Source of the DNA: Reticulitermes lucifugus
Lineage: Eukaryota; Arthropoda; Insecta; Blattodea; Rhinotermitidae
Direction of reading: 5' to 3'
Assembly: GCA_026260175.1 (NCBI GenBank)
Contig: JAKCWW010000556.1
Span: forward strand, 1 to 64,000
DNA: 64,000 bases
Shown here piece after piece: positions 47,765 to 59,387 of the stretch (positions are counted from its first letter, which is position 1; every line of letters starts with the position of its first letter). The notes under the pieces were generated by a model. The model did no database searches, was not told the DNA's origin, and saw nothing but the letters and a program-made list of their open reading frames with translations. The translations under genes were made by a program, and so were the position numbers.

Positions 47765-49827
47765 CTGCAAGACAAAGTTTGCAGAGTGATTACGGCCGGT
47801 CCTGGAAATCTTGTCATTTGCCAGCAGTCCACTAGAAAGACATTCATTCTTCTCTTGCAAATCTTAAGCAATTCCTACACAACCCCAATGCATAAAAAGT
47901 GTAATATGCATTTACACAGCTTTGTAAAGGTCTGGGAATGTGTTAAAACAATTTTACATTTCCAGTTCAAGTAAAAGAAAGGAAACAGGTAAATGTCACA
48001 AACATCTAAAGATATGGTTCTACAACTATGGGATAGCTGAATGTCTATTATTCCCAACTTTCAGCCATATATCAGAACATAACAAACACACCTCAGTATG
48101 ATAAATGTTTATTACCAACATAAAATTGCCTCTTTGAAAGGAAATATTAATTACACTACTCCATCTTTTTCACTGATGTCTACAAATATCTTTACAAAGT
48201 TGTATTACTGACACTACAAAAATAAATCTTGTTCACTCATGATGTCATTACTAGTCAACTTTCTCACTTGTAGATACTGCAGATGTCTTTCACCCAGAAA
48301 CTGTTTACACAAGTACTCAATCAGAGTAACACCACAAGAAGTAAAAAAGAAAGACTCTTACTGTTCTTAAAGAATGTTGGAAACGTCTTCATGATTCACT
48401 TACAATGGAACACACAACACAGAAGTAGTAGCTCAGTGTAAATGCAGGCTCAAATACAAGTAAATTTGATCTACATATCCACTGATGATCATCATGATGA
48501 TAATAATGATAAACAGGATATTTTAAAGAACAAATGAAAACAGTTAATGCAGTCATGCATATCAATCACAGCAAGATAAAATTGCTCTTCAAAGTTTCAT
48601 AATAAAGCAGGAATGAATATGACTTTTGGATTTAATGTTACAAACTACAATTTCAGTTTGCAATGGCACAATACAAATTTAAAAGGGGGTGGGGGAAGGG
48701 GGTGTTGAATGGAAAGGCTGCATTCAGTCACCAGATGGTCCAAGTTTATTAAAACTCAATAACTACAGTCACGATCCTGCGTAAATTCCTGTACTGTTTG
48801 GTGCCCCACCAACCTGATAAAGACAGGATCATTCAGGAAGAAACTTCAATCAAACACTTAAAAAACTCAAACAGTTGCATACAAGAAATAAATATATCTG
48901 AAAAAAATTATGTTTCCCTGTCCATGGTCATTTATTGGCTTGCAGCTCATCACATGACACTACCTCAAGACTATACAGCACTGTACAAATTGGATGTTTT
49001 GAATAATAAGTTACAAAGGATGGAGATGGGAGTGGTGATGGCATAATTTAGTGCATTATCCCACAATCTGCCTGGGTGGTGTGAGGAAAAACCACAACTG
49101 ATGTCAGCCTTGCACATTTACTGAATGAGCAAATATAAGTCAGTCAACTGCAGATCACATTCAGTATTCATCAAATCACGGAAAACCATGAATTGATGGG
49201 GCGGTACAACAGCTATTTATATACTTTTTCAAGAGGGCCTATTATTCAAGACAGAAGTACCGTACCTGCCGGTGAATCAGGTATACTCAGAACACTACTT
49301 AGGCTAATTGAACAAAATATATACGAAAGTTTGCACAGGCATACATTTATCTGATGACTTTCATTTTCACAATGGTCGGAAATAAGTAGATGCCTCACTG
49401 TTACTGCTTTAGAATCTGTCATAAGGAAGCTTCAAGAAAACTGAGGCAACAATGCAAATCAATGGAACTCATCAGCTTGGGTCTATAGTAACAATTTATT
49501 AAGCAAAAACAAAAATATCATAAACAGAAAATTGCAAACTCTACTAGATGCTTGTAGAGAGACTGAATTACAATTTAAACACAGAAGAAATTCAAAAAAC
49601 ATGTCTGTGTTTTATCATCAGGAGGCAGGACAAAGTCAAAATATGAGGCCAGCCAACAAATCCTCTGAAAATGTTACAATGGTAAAATATTCAGAAACAA
49701 AAACAAACTGAAATTACATTCATGGGTAAACTTAAAAAGAGCAGATGAATTTGGAGGACGTATACTGCCGCTCATTGCCATTTATTCAGGCATGTTATTT
49801 AACAGTCAATTGCTAAGGTTGGTGAAA
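47765..49827. other. Intergenic, no gene seen
   Basis: Bases 47765-47794 are the conserved intron end. Beyond it no exon, domain or named repeat is recognised. A G-rich tract lies at about 48683-48702. Confidence 0.45.
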
Positions 49828-50007
49828 AATGAATGAATGAATGTGTGCAAAGAATTAGTGGAACAATACTTAGGAAAACTGAAGCACTTGGAGAAGGCAT
49901 ATCCCAGTGCCACTTTGTCTACCACAAATCTCATACAGACTAAGCCGGGATTGAACCCGGGCCTCCAGAGTAAGAGGATGGTGACTAACCACCTTAGCCA
50001 TGGCACA
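49828..50007 (-). mobile_element. tRNA-derived SINE
   Basis: The minus strand shows a perfect A box (TGGCTAAGGTGG) and B box (GGTTCAATCCC) with tRNA spacing. A tRNA-unrelated body follows (tttgtggtagacaaagtggc, then actgggatatgcc), ending in (ATTC)n at 49828-49842. This is the standard insect SINE layout. Confidence 0.82.
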
Positions 50008-50346
50008 GATGAATTCATCTCTCTCTTCAAACAATTAAAATACACAAATGCAGTTTTGTACAAGAGTAGAAACTGCAATCTCACCCTAGAGGAAGAACAG
50101 TTTGTTTCAAAATGTAGTGCTCAAGAGAATATGTGGATGAAAGTGAAAGGAAGGCAAATGAGGGTGGAAAAAACTGCATAATGAGGAGCTCTTTAATTTG
50201 TACTCTTCACAAAGTTTCTGTACCATCAAATTAAGGATCAGATGAATGGGATATGTAATACACAAGACAAGAAATCAGAAATGTGTTAGGAAGACACAAT
50301 CTGGGAGACTGAAGCATTTACAAAACATCAAACTTCACACACAAAT

Positions 50347-51631
50347 TCAAGTACTCATCTCTTGTCTTGCATGGCGAGTCTTCTCATGGTTTTTCAAATA
50401 TCTTTTCTGCCTGAAAGTCAAACCACACACAGTACAAGCATACGGCTTATCTTCTGAATGGATCAGTTTGTGTCGCAACAGCTCCCCCCTCACCCTGAAA
50501 CACCTCCCACAAATATCACACGCATGAGGTTTTTCACCCGTGTGTGTAGTCACATGAGCCAGCAGTTCCTGACGACGACGGAAGTGCTTCTCACAATAAG
50601 AACAGTTATGAGGAAATGAGTTAGTGTGGATTTTACTATGAATATACAGAGAAGCTTTGGATTTGAACGCTTTACCACAGGAGTCACAAACATATGGACG
50701 TTCTCCTGTATGTATACGACGGTGATCCTCTGTCGTTGCTTTTGAAGCAAAGCTCCGACCACATAAATCACAACTAAATTTCTTTATACGAGCATGCACA
50801 TCCTTCAAATGCCTTGCAAGACCACCTGAATCACGGAACTGTTTACCACAGATGTGACATGTGAAAGGTTTCTCTCCTGTATGTATACGCATGTGCCTGA
50901 AATAACTGTCCTTCAGAGAGAAGTTCTTTCCACATTCAATGCAGTGGAAGGAGGCTGACCTTGAACGCTTTCTTTTACCTTTCTTTACAAACTCTTCACC
51001 TAACATCATTTCATATTCCATTTTTGTTTCCTCATCCCACTCTGACTGCACCAACACATCACTTGTATCACTCTCATTCACAAATTCTCTCTCTTCCACT
51101 TTATCTGTTCTTGGTGGAGGGTGACATTCTGCATGCCTCTTTAAATCATACTGTCTAGTAAATGTTCTCTCACACACTTTACAGAGAAAATTCTTCTTCA
51201 CAGAATGCTGAAAAATTTTTCTACAATGTCTTGTTACTTTGACCTCCTTTTTTGGAACACGGCCAGATCCTGCAACACTGACTGCAGCATTATGCAACCA
51301 CTCACTTTCATTGCCAACCGTATCTAGACAGGCATCTGAATTGGCAATAGGCTCATCTTGAACCCCAACTACTGCATCACATTTAACATGATACGTATCA
51401 GGATGTGATTTAGACATGTGAATCTCCAATTCATTTTTGGTTGCAAATGAAGTGTTACAATAATGACAGTTTTGTAAATTTCTGGTGTTCTCTTCACATT
51501 TAACCCACACCAACTGATGAGACGATACATCAGAAATGGTAGACATGGTGTCCTTCTGCCCGTACATGTGCTTCAATGCACTTTTTGCTTCTTGGAAAGC
51601 TTTGAATGATGTATGAGGAGACAGCTGACAC
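50347..51631 (-). CDS. C2H2 zinc-finger protein, terminal exon (9 fingers)
   Basis: The exon encodes 427 residues after cttgcag|G (AG at 51633-51632). The N-terminus CQLSPHTSFKAFQEAKSALK is nearly the family consensus, followed by VWVKCEE, a possible SUMO site also present in the exon at 22528. Finger 1 (CHYCNTSF) is followed by a lone cysteine remnant (HCRKIFQHS) that looks like half of a lost finger. Finger 2 is FTRQYDLKRH. A basic patch (KKGKRKRSRS) precedes the seven-finger core, FHCIECGKNF to RQKRYLKNH. Core finger 2 carries D at helix position -1 (FRDSGGLARH). The core linker is KDVHARIKKFSCDLC. It is probably a nuclear DNA-binding regulator; no 5' exon is seen in the 4.9 kb upstream. 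Confidence 0.93.
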
Positions 51632-52044
51632 CTGCAAGACAAAGTGCGCAGAGTCATTACTGCTGTTGGTGCCATCACCTTGCTTGTCTCACATCATTTT
51701 ATGCTGGTATCCAGGTTTCCCATGCACAGGTCACCAGTTGCAAGATGTCCATTCGCACACTGTCGTCAATTAAATTCAACTTATTTGTATATATTTAGCA
51801 CACCACTCTCAAATTGCTTTCCTATAAAACCCTTTACTTTGGAAAGAATAGTCCCACTGCACATCAAATGAATACTGATCAGTCTGAAAGCAACAACAGT
51901 TTATCCAAGTACTATTTTCATGCCAGAATGTAAAACTCAAATTTAATGTTCTTTCAAATGCAACAAATGTAAGGAGTCTGTTCTCACACTCCACACAGTT
52001 ACTGCCATCATTAATCAGGAAATGAATTCAGCTTTAAATATACA
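51632..52044. other. Upstream of exon, no gene seen
   Basis: Bases 51632-51661 are the conserved intron end. No first exon is recognised. Confidence 0.45.
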
Positions 52045-52160
52045 TTGTGTTGTCACTATCTAGTGCTGTATGGGTGTGAAACTTGGTCTCTCACATTAAG
52101 GGACAAACATAAATTGACAGATGCTGAATAAAATATTTGGATCTATGAGGAAGAATACAA
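52045..52160 (+). pseudogene. RTE-type LINE fragment
   Basis: The plus strand reads LYGCETWSLTLRDKHKLTDA in one frame with a few shifts, the conserved stretch between the thumb and the C-terminal tail of RTE-like reverse transcriptases. It is the same family as the remnant at 38640-39560. Only this piece remains. Confidence 0.75.
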
Positions 52161-52894
52161 AGTCAGAGACAGACCAAGAACTGGTAAAGAATGCCTGTGA
52201 CAGGATTTGCCTGTAAGGGAGGGAGGAGATTAGAAGTGGGATGCACTATCTGTGGCAATAAGGGAGAAGTGGTAATATCCTTGCTTGTACTTTTAATGTC
52301 TTTTCTGAAATGTGAAAAGCTACATACAAGTGAAAATCAATGACACATAACTAATGAACTACACACAGCATTTTACTATTCAAACTTCACTCACCAAATT
52401 ACCGAACAAAAATAATCTGAACAACACTATACCAGCAAGGATCACAAGGATAAACGCTCTCACATGGCAGTGACAGGACCAAACTGCACAGAACACTGAA
52501 GGACAACACTCACAACTGACCTGACACTGTAAAACAGCTTTTTCTGTACAAGTTCCTTTTCAAGTACAAACACGTGTTTGCACATCTGACTCTGATCACA
52601 ATCTTACGGCGCCTGCATGTGCAGACAGCTTACTTGCAGCCTACAGTACTAGAGCGGAGGTCACAGAAGAGGTAAATGTAGCAAATGGATATGCTGCAGC
52701 GCTGCATCTATTAGTTATCTAGTAAAATTTTAAATATACTGGTCTTTAATCCATATGCTTCAGCACCTGGCCAATAGATGGTTATAATACCTTCCTCATT
52801 GTTACTCATAAGCATCTTAGAAGTGTTACCGCTGACACTGCTTTTTATCATGAAAAAATCAATCCCCCCATTCAAGATGGAATCACAAACGGCA
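52161..52894. other. Intergenic, no gene seen
   Basis: No gene or repeat is recognised here. Confidence 0.4.
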
Positions 52895-53115
52895 GCTAGA
52901 GGCAATTCCAAGTTCTGTGACGTGTTGCTCTGTCAATGGGCGAGTGGTTCCTGACATTTCAAAAGACTGTAGTGCCTTAACTTCATGGGCCAAGCAGACA
53001 CCATGATCCTTGAAAACACAGGGAACCACCACCACCTCCCACCCCCCACATCATGTTGCCACATTACAATAGACTTGAACCTTCAGTGACACCTCGGTAA
53101 AACCTCAAATCTTGA
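52895..53115. repeat. Inverted-repeat element, degenerate copy
   Basis: The left part reads 'gttctgtgacgtgttgctct', 'gcgagtggttcctgacattt'. The right part reads 'catcatgttgccacattaca', then 'aaaacctcaaatcttg', the inverted arm. The same middle motif occurs as in the copy at 18740. Confidence 0.6.
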
Positions 53116-53419
53116 ACTTCAGCTAACACAAAACAAAAGATTAAATTGGAACTGATAAAACCAATGGAAAGTGAAGATACTGCATCAATAACCAAACCAC
53201 TCAACATTAGATATTGCACACTGCATGACAAGGTTCAGAGCACTGGTTCACTGAAGTTTATATATTTGATAAGCAATTGGTAAATAAATTGCACACACGT
53301 AGTAAGTCCAAAATCGTGCAGCTCAATTAGGTTTTGTATAAACAGTATTCCCAAAGATGTAAGTAGCTGCAATTTCTCAGCCATCATTGACAGAAAGCTA
53401 TAGGGTTTTAATTCAACAA

Positions 53420-53942
53420 GACAGGCAATGTATGTATAATGTAACACTGAGGATTGTTCACATCACCATTGTCTGCCGTGGAAATGCAGTATTACATATT
53501 CTGAGTGCATGTCTGCTGCCTTAGTTATTCAGCATGCAAAGCACATGTGCCATATTATACTGTTATCTGTGGCCTGTCTGGTTCTACCATACTTTTCCAC
53601 GTTCGCATAAACGGCACAATTTTTTAAAAAAAGTTATTGAACATAAAATGTGTGTTTTGATTTCCTCTGCAACTTTTGTCTGGAACACTTCTCACTCTAA
53701 GCAGAAGTCCACGAGATATTATCATACCTGTACATAGGACTCCATGCAAAGTACCCTTTATTCTTGCCAGATTTCAGAAACTTGAATTCTGTAGACAGAT
53801 TTTCGAAAAATACACAGATATAAAATTTTGTGAAAATTCGTCCAGTGGGAGCCGAGTTTTTCCATGAGGATGGACAAAAAGATGGACAGGCATGACAAAG
53901 CTAATAGTTGCTTTCACAATTTTTCGAACGTGTGTAGAAATA
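53420..53942. repeat. Dispersed repeat, second copy of 34386-34830
   Basis: Same blocks as listed for the first copy, including 'ccttagttattcag' and 'cgtccagtgggagcc', in the same orientation. It directly precedes the pogo-like transposase remnant, but no such remnant follows the other copy. Confidence 0.78.
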
Positions 53943-53959
53943 AATTTAAGTAAAACCTA

Positions 53960-54420
53960 CACTTTTTTAAACGAATGGCTAGCATGTTTCAAACTGTGGC
54001 ATAAAATCAGAAAAAGTGCACAGTCCAAAACAAAATAAAATCAGCTGAACATGATGTTGCTGACAAGTATAATGCAATTTTCCAAAAATCAATGATCACG
54101 ACTTATGCTCAGATCAGGCACTGATAAAACTGGACTGTTTTGGCAATGCTGGCCTACAGAAACAATGGCTGGTGCAAATAAAACACTCACTGAAGGCTAC
54201 AAACCTAACAACAACAGTGTGTCAATCCTCATCTGTGATATGCATCTGAAGCACAAAGATTTAAACTTCCAGTGGTTGGTACATTTACAGGACTGTAAGC
54301 ACTAAATGGTGTTCGTCTGCCAGCTCACGGAACAGCAGAAGTTTTCAGTCACTTGTTTCAGCACATATTTGTGCCTCAAGTGAAAGACTTGGAGAAATGG
54401 AAAACCTCTTAACACAAAGC
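53960..54420 (+). pseudogene. pogo/Tigger-like transposase remnant
   Basis: The plus strand reads, with frame changes, EWLACFKLWHKIRKS, then SAEHDVADKYNAIFQ, then TDKTGLFWQCWPTETMAGAN, then GYKPNNNSVSILICD and later QHIFVPQVKDLEKW. These match in order the end of the CENP-B-type DNA-binding part (GWL..FK.RH.IR), the start of the DDE domain (DETGLFW), and the FVP.VK segment of pogo/Tigger transposases. The first aspartate region reads TDKTG for ADETG. Stops are present, so it is dead. Confidence 0.78.
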
Positions 54421-54544
54421 TTATTATTTTTTTCATAACCCTGACAGTGAGCATGTGCCTGGAAGCATCTTCACTGTTTTCTGCTGTAATGTCATGATCA
54501 CTATCACAAATAATGGATCAAAGAACAACAAAAAATCTAACAGA

Positions 54545-54715
54545 ACAAGATTAGGTCTTCTGGGATGTTATGCCACGTCAACTGGCAAACAGTTACCAAT
54601 GTTTGGGAAAGCAGTCTCCAAAATGTTGGTATATTTACCAGCTGATATGGCATTAACATCCCAGAAGACTTATTCTTCATCAACAATTCTGTGAGAACTT
54701 CAAATCTTGGAATCA
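54545..54715. repeat. Inverted-repeat element, well-preserved arms
   Basis: The left arm aggtcttctgggatgttatg and on (54552-54590) is matched by the reverse complement of 54650-54690 (taagtcttctgggatgttaa and on). Then 'ttctgtgagaacttcaaatc' follows, the outer family end. Confidence 0.8.
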
Positions 54716-55784
54716 AAGAGAGATCTACAGAAATGGATTCCCGAGAACATTTTCAACTTATGAAGGCAGCATACAATAAACAATGTTACTGTCAACACAG
54801 CTTAAGCAAGGAATATTGTAAGAAGTGCAACATTTGGAGAAAACTAAGGCCAAATGATGTGTTCACACAAGGATATTCTAATGAAGAGGAGTTTGAGTAT
54901 TTCAACATCTCACACAAGAAAAACCAAATTACAGAAATTACTAACCAGCTTAGAAATGTTTCACGTGAAACCCCCCTCAAAAAACTTAACAAAGCATAGG
55001 TTAATGTGGATGCAAAGACTACTGTTATCGACTCTTCAACCAACAATCAAACAAAGCACAAACTGTACTGCCTCTGTTTACTACTCATAATGCTACTGAT
55101 ATTCACAACACTGGATATGCTGGTGGTTACAGTTTATCACTACAGCAGCACAGGAAATTAAAAATTAACAAGGGAAAATTATATTATGTAACTTCCAGCC
55201 ATGAACACTCACACTGAACATCAGCAGACATGTACACTCATTATATAAATTGCAGCACAATACTGGAACATTATTCAGCTTCACAGCAGAGCCTATGCTC
55301 AAAACAATCTTTCAATTAAATTATATTTTGGTAGATACACTTGAAAATTTCAATAAAACACATGAACCAATGTGAAAGAAACTTAAGAAACTCAATGTGA
55401 CATGAATCATGGTTTGAGACAGTAAGTGACAAAACTTAAAACTGGACTCACACCATAAAACCTAGACTGTTTCCCTTCTGGGAAGAACATAAAAATTTTT
55501 CAAGCCTTCTCTCATATACTGTCAAGCAATAATCATGTATCACCTTGCGTCAGCCCCCCTATTGCATCAGCAATAACTACACAACTTGAATAACCATTAA
55601 AATAGCAAAAACCCCACTGCTCAACTCTGCTCATGTATTCAGCTCTTAGCCGCATGGATTTACTACCTACAATGAAACTTTAATGTGTGCAAGTGTCAAA
55701 GTTGCATCAAAGGCCTCAATAATAATATAAAAAAAAAATAAAAAAAAAATTAATAATAATAATAATCTTTTGGCCATTCAGGTC
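54716..55784. other. Unassigned, includes a 102-codon frame and an A/TAA-rich run
   Basis: The plus-strand frame 54691-54999 (KEYCKKCNIWRKLRPNDVF inside) has no domain I recognise and no support as a gene; it overlaps the inverted-repeat end. An A-rich and (TAA)n low-complexity run lies at about 55727-55766. Confidence 0.35.
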
Positions 55785-56490
55785 TTCTGGAATGTGATGC
55801 TGTTTGCTTGTTTAGTGTTTCCCGACATTTCAAGGGATGATCCAAGAAGAATGCCAAACATGGGCAACACATGGAAATACAGAAAGTCCCCGACTTACGT
55901 AAGTGGATCGTTCCGCAACCCCATGCGTAAGTCGATTTTTACATAACTCGGAGCCATGTTTTATTATATACCTTATAAACAATAATAATTGATATAATGA
56001 TTAATAACAATTGTAATAACAATTAATAAAAACATAATAATTAATAATCGATACTGGTGTCACTCGTATTCAATTGAGGCAGAGGCAGGGGTGGGTGTGG
56101 TTGGAGTGGTAGTAGTGGTGGTAGTGGCACAAGAAGTTTTTTACTTAAGTCCGGATCTACGTATGTCGGAGCTACGTAGGTCGGGGTCCGTCTGTATACA
56201 GGTCTGTTGGTCTGGTTTATGTCCCGCTCCATCACTGCACATCTAATTACACCCCTTGTCACAGTTCCCACATAAAACCAGGCCCCACCCACCTCCCCTA
56301 CTGGTTCGCCCATCTTTCCCAAACTTCACCAACCATACCAACAGCCCTGTATTGCCACCTGCCCTGTGTTTGGCATTCTGCTTGGACCCCTCAACCCTTG
56401 AAGCTAAATGCACTATGTCTCTTCAAGATCTTGGGAACCACTAACCTGGCAACACAGCACATCCCAGAAAACCTGAGATCTCAAATAACT
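55785..56490. repeat. Inverted-repeat element split by a younger MITE
   Basis: The left arm 'caggtcttctggaatgtgat' and 'gtttcccgacatttcaaggg' is mirrored at 56360-56470 ('cttgggaaccactaacctgg', then cagcacatcccagaaaacct). Both arms also share 'agaatgccaaac'. The inside is interrupted by the Tigger-like element at 55880-56194. Confidence 0.72.
55880..56194. mobile_element. Tigger/pogo-type MITE with TA target sites
   Basis: It begins cagaaagtccccgacttacg after TA (55878-55879) and ends, in reverse, cagacggaccccgacctacg before TA (56195-56196). The terminal repeats match at about 16 of 20 positions. A TA target and CAG..CCCCGAC.TACG ends fit Tc1/mariner-pogo elements. It has no coding capacity; the middle is AT-rich. 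Confidence 0.8.
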
Positions 56491-56570
56491 GTGCCTGTTT
56501 GCAACAATTTGTACGAACATAAATGCTAAAATTTCACAAACATTAACAGCATGATGGAAATTAGCACCTG

Positions 56571-58131
56571 TCACTCATGCCTGTGTTTATGCTTTATCAT
56601 GTCCCCTTTCTGTGTAAATGCTCGGCCACACTTTTCACACATAAACGGTTTCTCTCCTGTATGTATCCGAACATGACAATCAAGCTGAGACTTCTTACAG
56701 AAACTTTTCTTACAAAAAGGGCATGAATATGGACGGATGTCCAAATGAATCTTAGTATGAGACCTTAAGCAGTTCACGGATCGGAATGTCTTACTGCATG
56801 TGTTACATTTGTACGGACGTTCCCCAGTATGAAGTCGTCTGTGGTTGTCACGTGCCTGCTTAGAAGGAAAACACTTTTCACAAACATCACATCCAAAATC
56901 CATAGAAGCACCATGTACAGTCTTCAGGTGATAATCAAGGCTGGTTTTCTGCCGGAATTGCTTCTCACAGCTGTCACAACAAAATGGACGTTCTCCTGTA
57001 TGAATCTGCATATGCACCTTTAGCTTACCTTTGTCTGATAGCTCCTTTTTACATACACTGCACTGAACCTCTGTACCTAATTTCTTTCCCTCATCTCTGT
57101 TATGTATTTTTGAATGCACTTTCAAGTTCTTATGCCAGCGAAATTTCTGTCCACAGAGCTGGCACTGGAATGGCCGAGCCTCAGAATGAGCACGCAAGTG
57201 GATGTTCAGACTGTGGACATTGAAAAAACTCTTCCCACACTTATCACACACAAACTGCCTTATACCAGTATGGAACAGCTGGTGGTTCTTAAAGTGTGTA
57301 TGACTCTTGAATACTTTTCCACATTTTTCACATGTTCGAAGAAGTTTGTTCTCACTGAGGTGGACTTCCGTATGATGGGTCAATGCACTTTTCTCATTAA
57401 ATGTTGTGCCACATAAGTGACAAAGGTAAGCTCTATCACTCTCATGTTGTAGTAAATGTGTTTCTAATTCACCAGCCTTATGGAAAGCTTGTGAACAAAT
57501 ATTACATGTTAGCAAGGAATTATTCCTATGGTAGACCGAATGCTTGAACAAAGCTGCAGCAGATATGAACCCAATTCCACAGTACTTGCATTCAAAGGGA
57601 TGTTCGCCAGCATGAACGTTGTCACGACTCTTCGTTTCTGCAAAGCGCCTCAACACAGTCATCATTAGCTTCTTGGTCCTATGCACCTTATCATGGCCTT
57701 TCATAAATTCCCCCGTTTGTAATGTCAAACCACAATGAACACATCTACACGCATCACTATGTTTATCAAGTTCCTTACTATCAAAATTTAACTCACATTC
57801 AGCTTCAAGTTGCACAAAGGAATACCCAAACAGATCTTTGTAATTTTCAACATCCTCCTCTGATAGCTCTATACCATGCACAGCCAAATGTGACAAAAAG
57901 ACTTCCCTGATGGTACAAAATCTTTCATCACACACCTTGCAATGGAATACACCATCAGAGTGAGCATCTGATAAATGAGACAGCAAATCACTTTTATTCC
58001 CAACACACTTCTGACAATAGCTGCATACATGTCTATCTGGTATTCCGACATCTTCATTATCTTCTGACTTCCCAAACATACTTTGAAGTTCAAAATATTT
58101 ATCTGCACTGTGAGGAATGTGTTGATGAAAC
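56571..58131 (-). CDS. C2H2 zinc-finger protein, terminal exon (15 fingers), diverged member
   Basis: The exon encodes 519 residues after the acceptor atcttccag|G (AG at 58133-58132), in the same splice phase as the others. The first ATG (58079) is 17 codons inside, so it could also be a start. Fifteen fingers run almost without long spacers, from CSYCQKCVGN to the last, FTQKGDMIKHKHRHE. The set has VHGASMDFGCDVC and RDNHRRLHTGERP where core fingers 2-4 of the family stand. It ends one finger earlier than the others, without the RYLKNH finger, like the exon at 63250. It lacks the AKVEVNGRT block. It is probably an older branch of the cluster and a nuclear DNA-binding regulator. Confidence 0.92.
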
Positions 58132-58439
58132 CTGGAAGATAAAGCGTCCAGTGAGGGTCATGTTCTGTGCCAGACATATAAATTTCTGGCATTCTCCTCT
58201 AAGCCAGGGCTTTTTAACGTCCATATTACGAGTTCATAAATATGTAAAATAAAATGCATCTTTATTTTGAGCAATCCAACAAGAAATAACCCTGAAAAGT
58301 GATGTTACTAACATAAATTTAATAACTTTAGAATTAAAAATATCAGCTCAGCTGTTATAATTCACCCAAAGGAATGAGGGGCAGTTATAAAGTAATTCCT
58401 ATTGTTTATATGCTATGTACATGCAAGACAGTGAAAACT
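58132..58439. other. Upstream of exon, no gene seen
   Basis: Only the intron end next to the acceptor is recognisable (cgctttatcttccag). Confidence 0.45.
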
Positions 58440-58790
58440 GCATAGAACTTCACAAGACTCTCCATCTCTGCCAACAGTCTCATTCCACCCCTGAACAAGA
58501 ACATGTACCTCTGCAGCCACTGCCGTGGGCCTACAGCATTCTGCAGCGAGTCATCTGAAACGTGGTGTCCTCGCAGACCATTGTTCAACGGATCAAACAG
58601 GTAAAAATATGGCGATGCAATGTCAGGACTGTAGGGTGCATGTCGGACCACTGTCCGTTCCAATTCTGTAACTGCACATTTATGTATGGCCTGCGGTCAC
58701 GGAGGAGGAACACTTCTGACTGGTGCCATTCCATCAACTTCCCATTAGATTTGGGTTCAAAATTGTGGACACAGCTTGGTTATTCCAAAG
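58440..58790 (-). pseudogene. mariner-like transposase fragment
   Basis: The minus strand reads LMEWHQSEVFLLRDRRPYIN, then ERTVVRHAPYSPDIASPYF, then YLFDPLNNGLRGHHVSDD. This is the C-terminal half of the mariner catalytic domain (HDNARPH-like stretch, then the H-x-PYSPDL-x-P-x-D-x-x-LF box). An internal deletion removes the part before the DNARPH-like motif. The catalytic aspartate of the PYSPD..xxDxxLF box is replaced (ASPYFYLF). Confidence 0.82.
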
Positions 58791-58909
58791 CCTGTGCTCA
58801 CTGTTAGGTGCCATGAATGCTGCCTGATGCACACAAGGAGGCAAGGAAAACAATCACCATTGATCTTTTGCACTGACATGGTACAAGGGGTGAAGGCCTA
58901 GCGTTGCAA

Positions 58910-59370
58910 ACTGGCACAGGGAATGCAACCTCGATCCGCAATTTTGCATGCGAATCCAAGCAGCCATCAATGGAATGGCAACACACGAACACCTCCACAA
59001 TACATTCAAGGGAGTGCCATTACCAGGACTAATCATACCTACTGTCTGCTGAGACAAGACAGGTGTTCTTGTGCACTTATTGCCTCAGCTAAGAAGTCTG
59101 TCCCACAAGAAAAACACCTGAAGTGTTGTTCCTCCATGAGACTGCCAGGACACACAACAATGTGCACTCCACTGAGGCCATCACAGAATTGGATGGACAG
59201 TGAAGCTGCACCCACCATACAGTTCTGACCTCACACCATCAGATTTCACACAGTTTGCTCCTCTGAAACACATCCTTACAGTGATCACCATGACATGAAC
59301 AGGGCATTGCAGAATGCAATGTGGCAGTGGCTGCAGAACAAAGGGAGCAATGATCTTCACGTTCTTTTCA
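58910..59370 (+). pseudogene. mariner-like transposase fragment, opposite strand
   Basis: The plus strand reads, across frames, SHQWNGNTRTPPQYIQ, TYCLLRQDRCSCALIA, then HETARTHNNVHSTEAITELD, then PSDFTQFAPLK and NRALQNAMWQWLQNKG. These follow the mariner order (SMEWKH, then V.WD.. and the DNARPHTA box, PSDFHLF, then W....). It stands opposite to the fragment at 58440-58790, giving a broken head-to-head pair. Both are inactive. Confidence 0.8.
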
Positions 59371-59387
59371 CCGTGCATTTTGATTCA

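Noticed and set aside
2722-51678. Upstream ATG or TTG starts that give MSCRCQ.. or ..VITLHTLSCRCQ N-termini
   Set aside because: This text is the translated intron end plus acceptor (cttgtcttgcag). In three members small indels break its frame while the exon stays intact, so these are not real protein starts.
54691-54999. 102-codon frame as a small gene
   Set aside because: It begins inside an inverted-repeat element, has no domain, and no splice or start context was seen.
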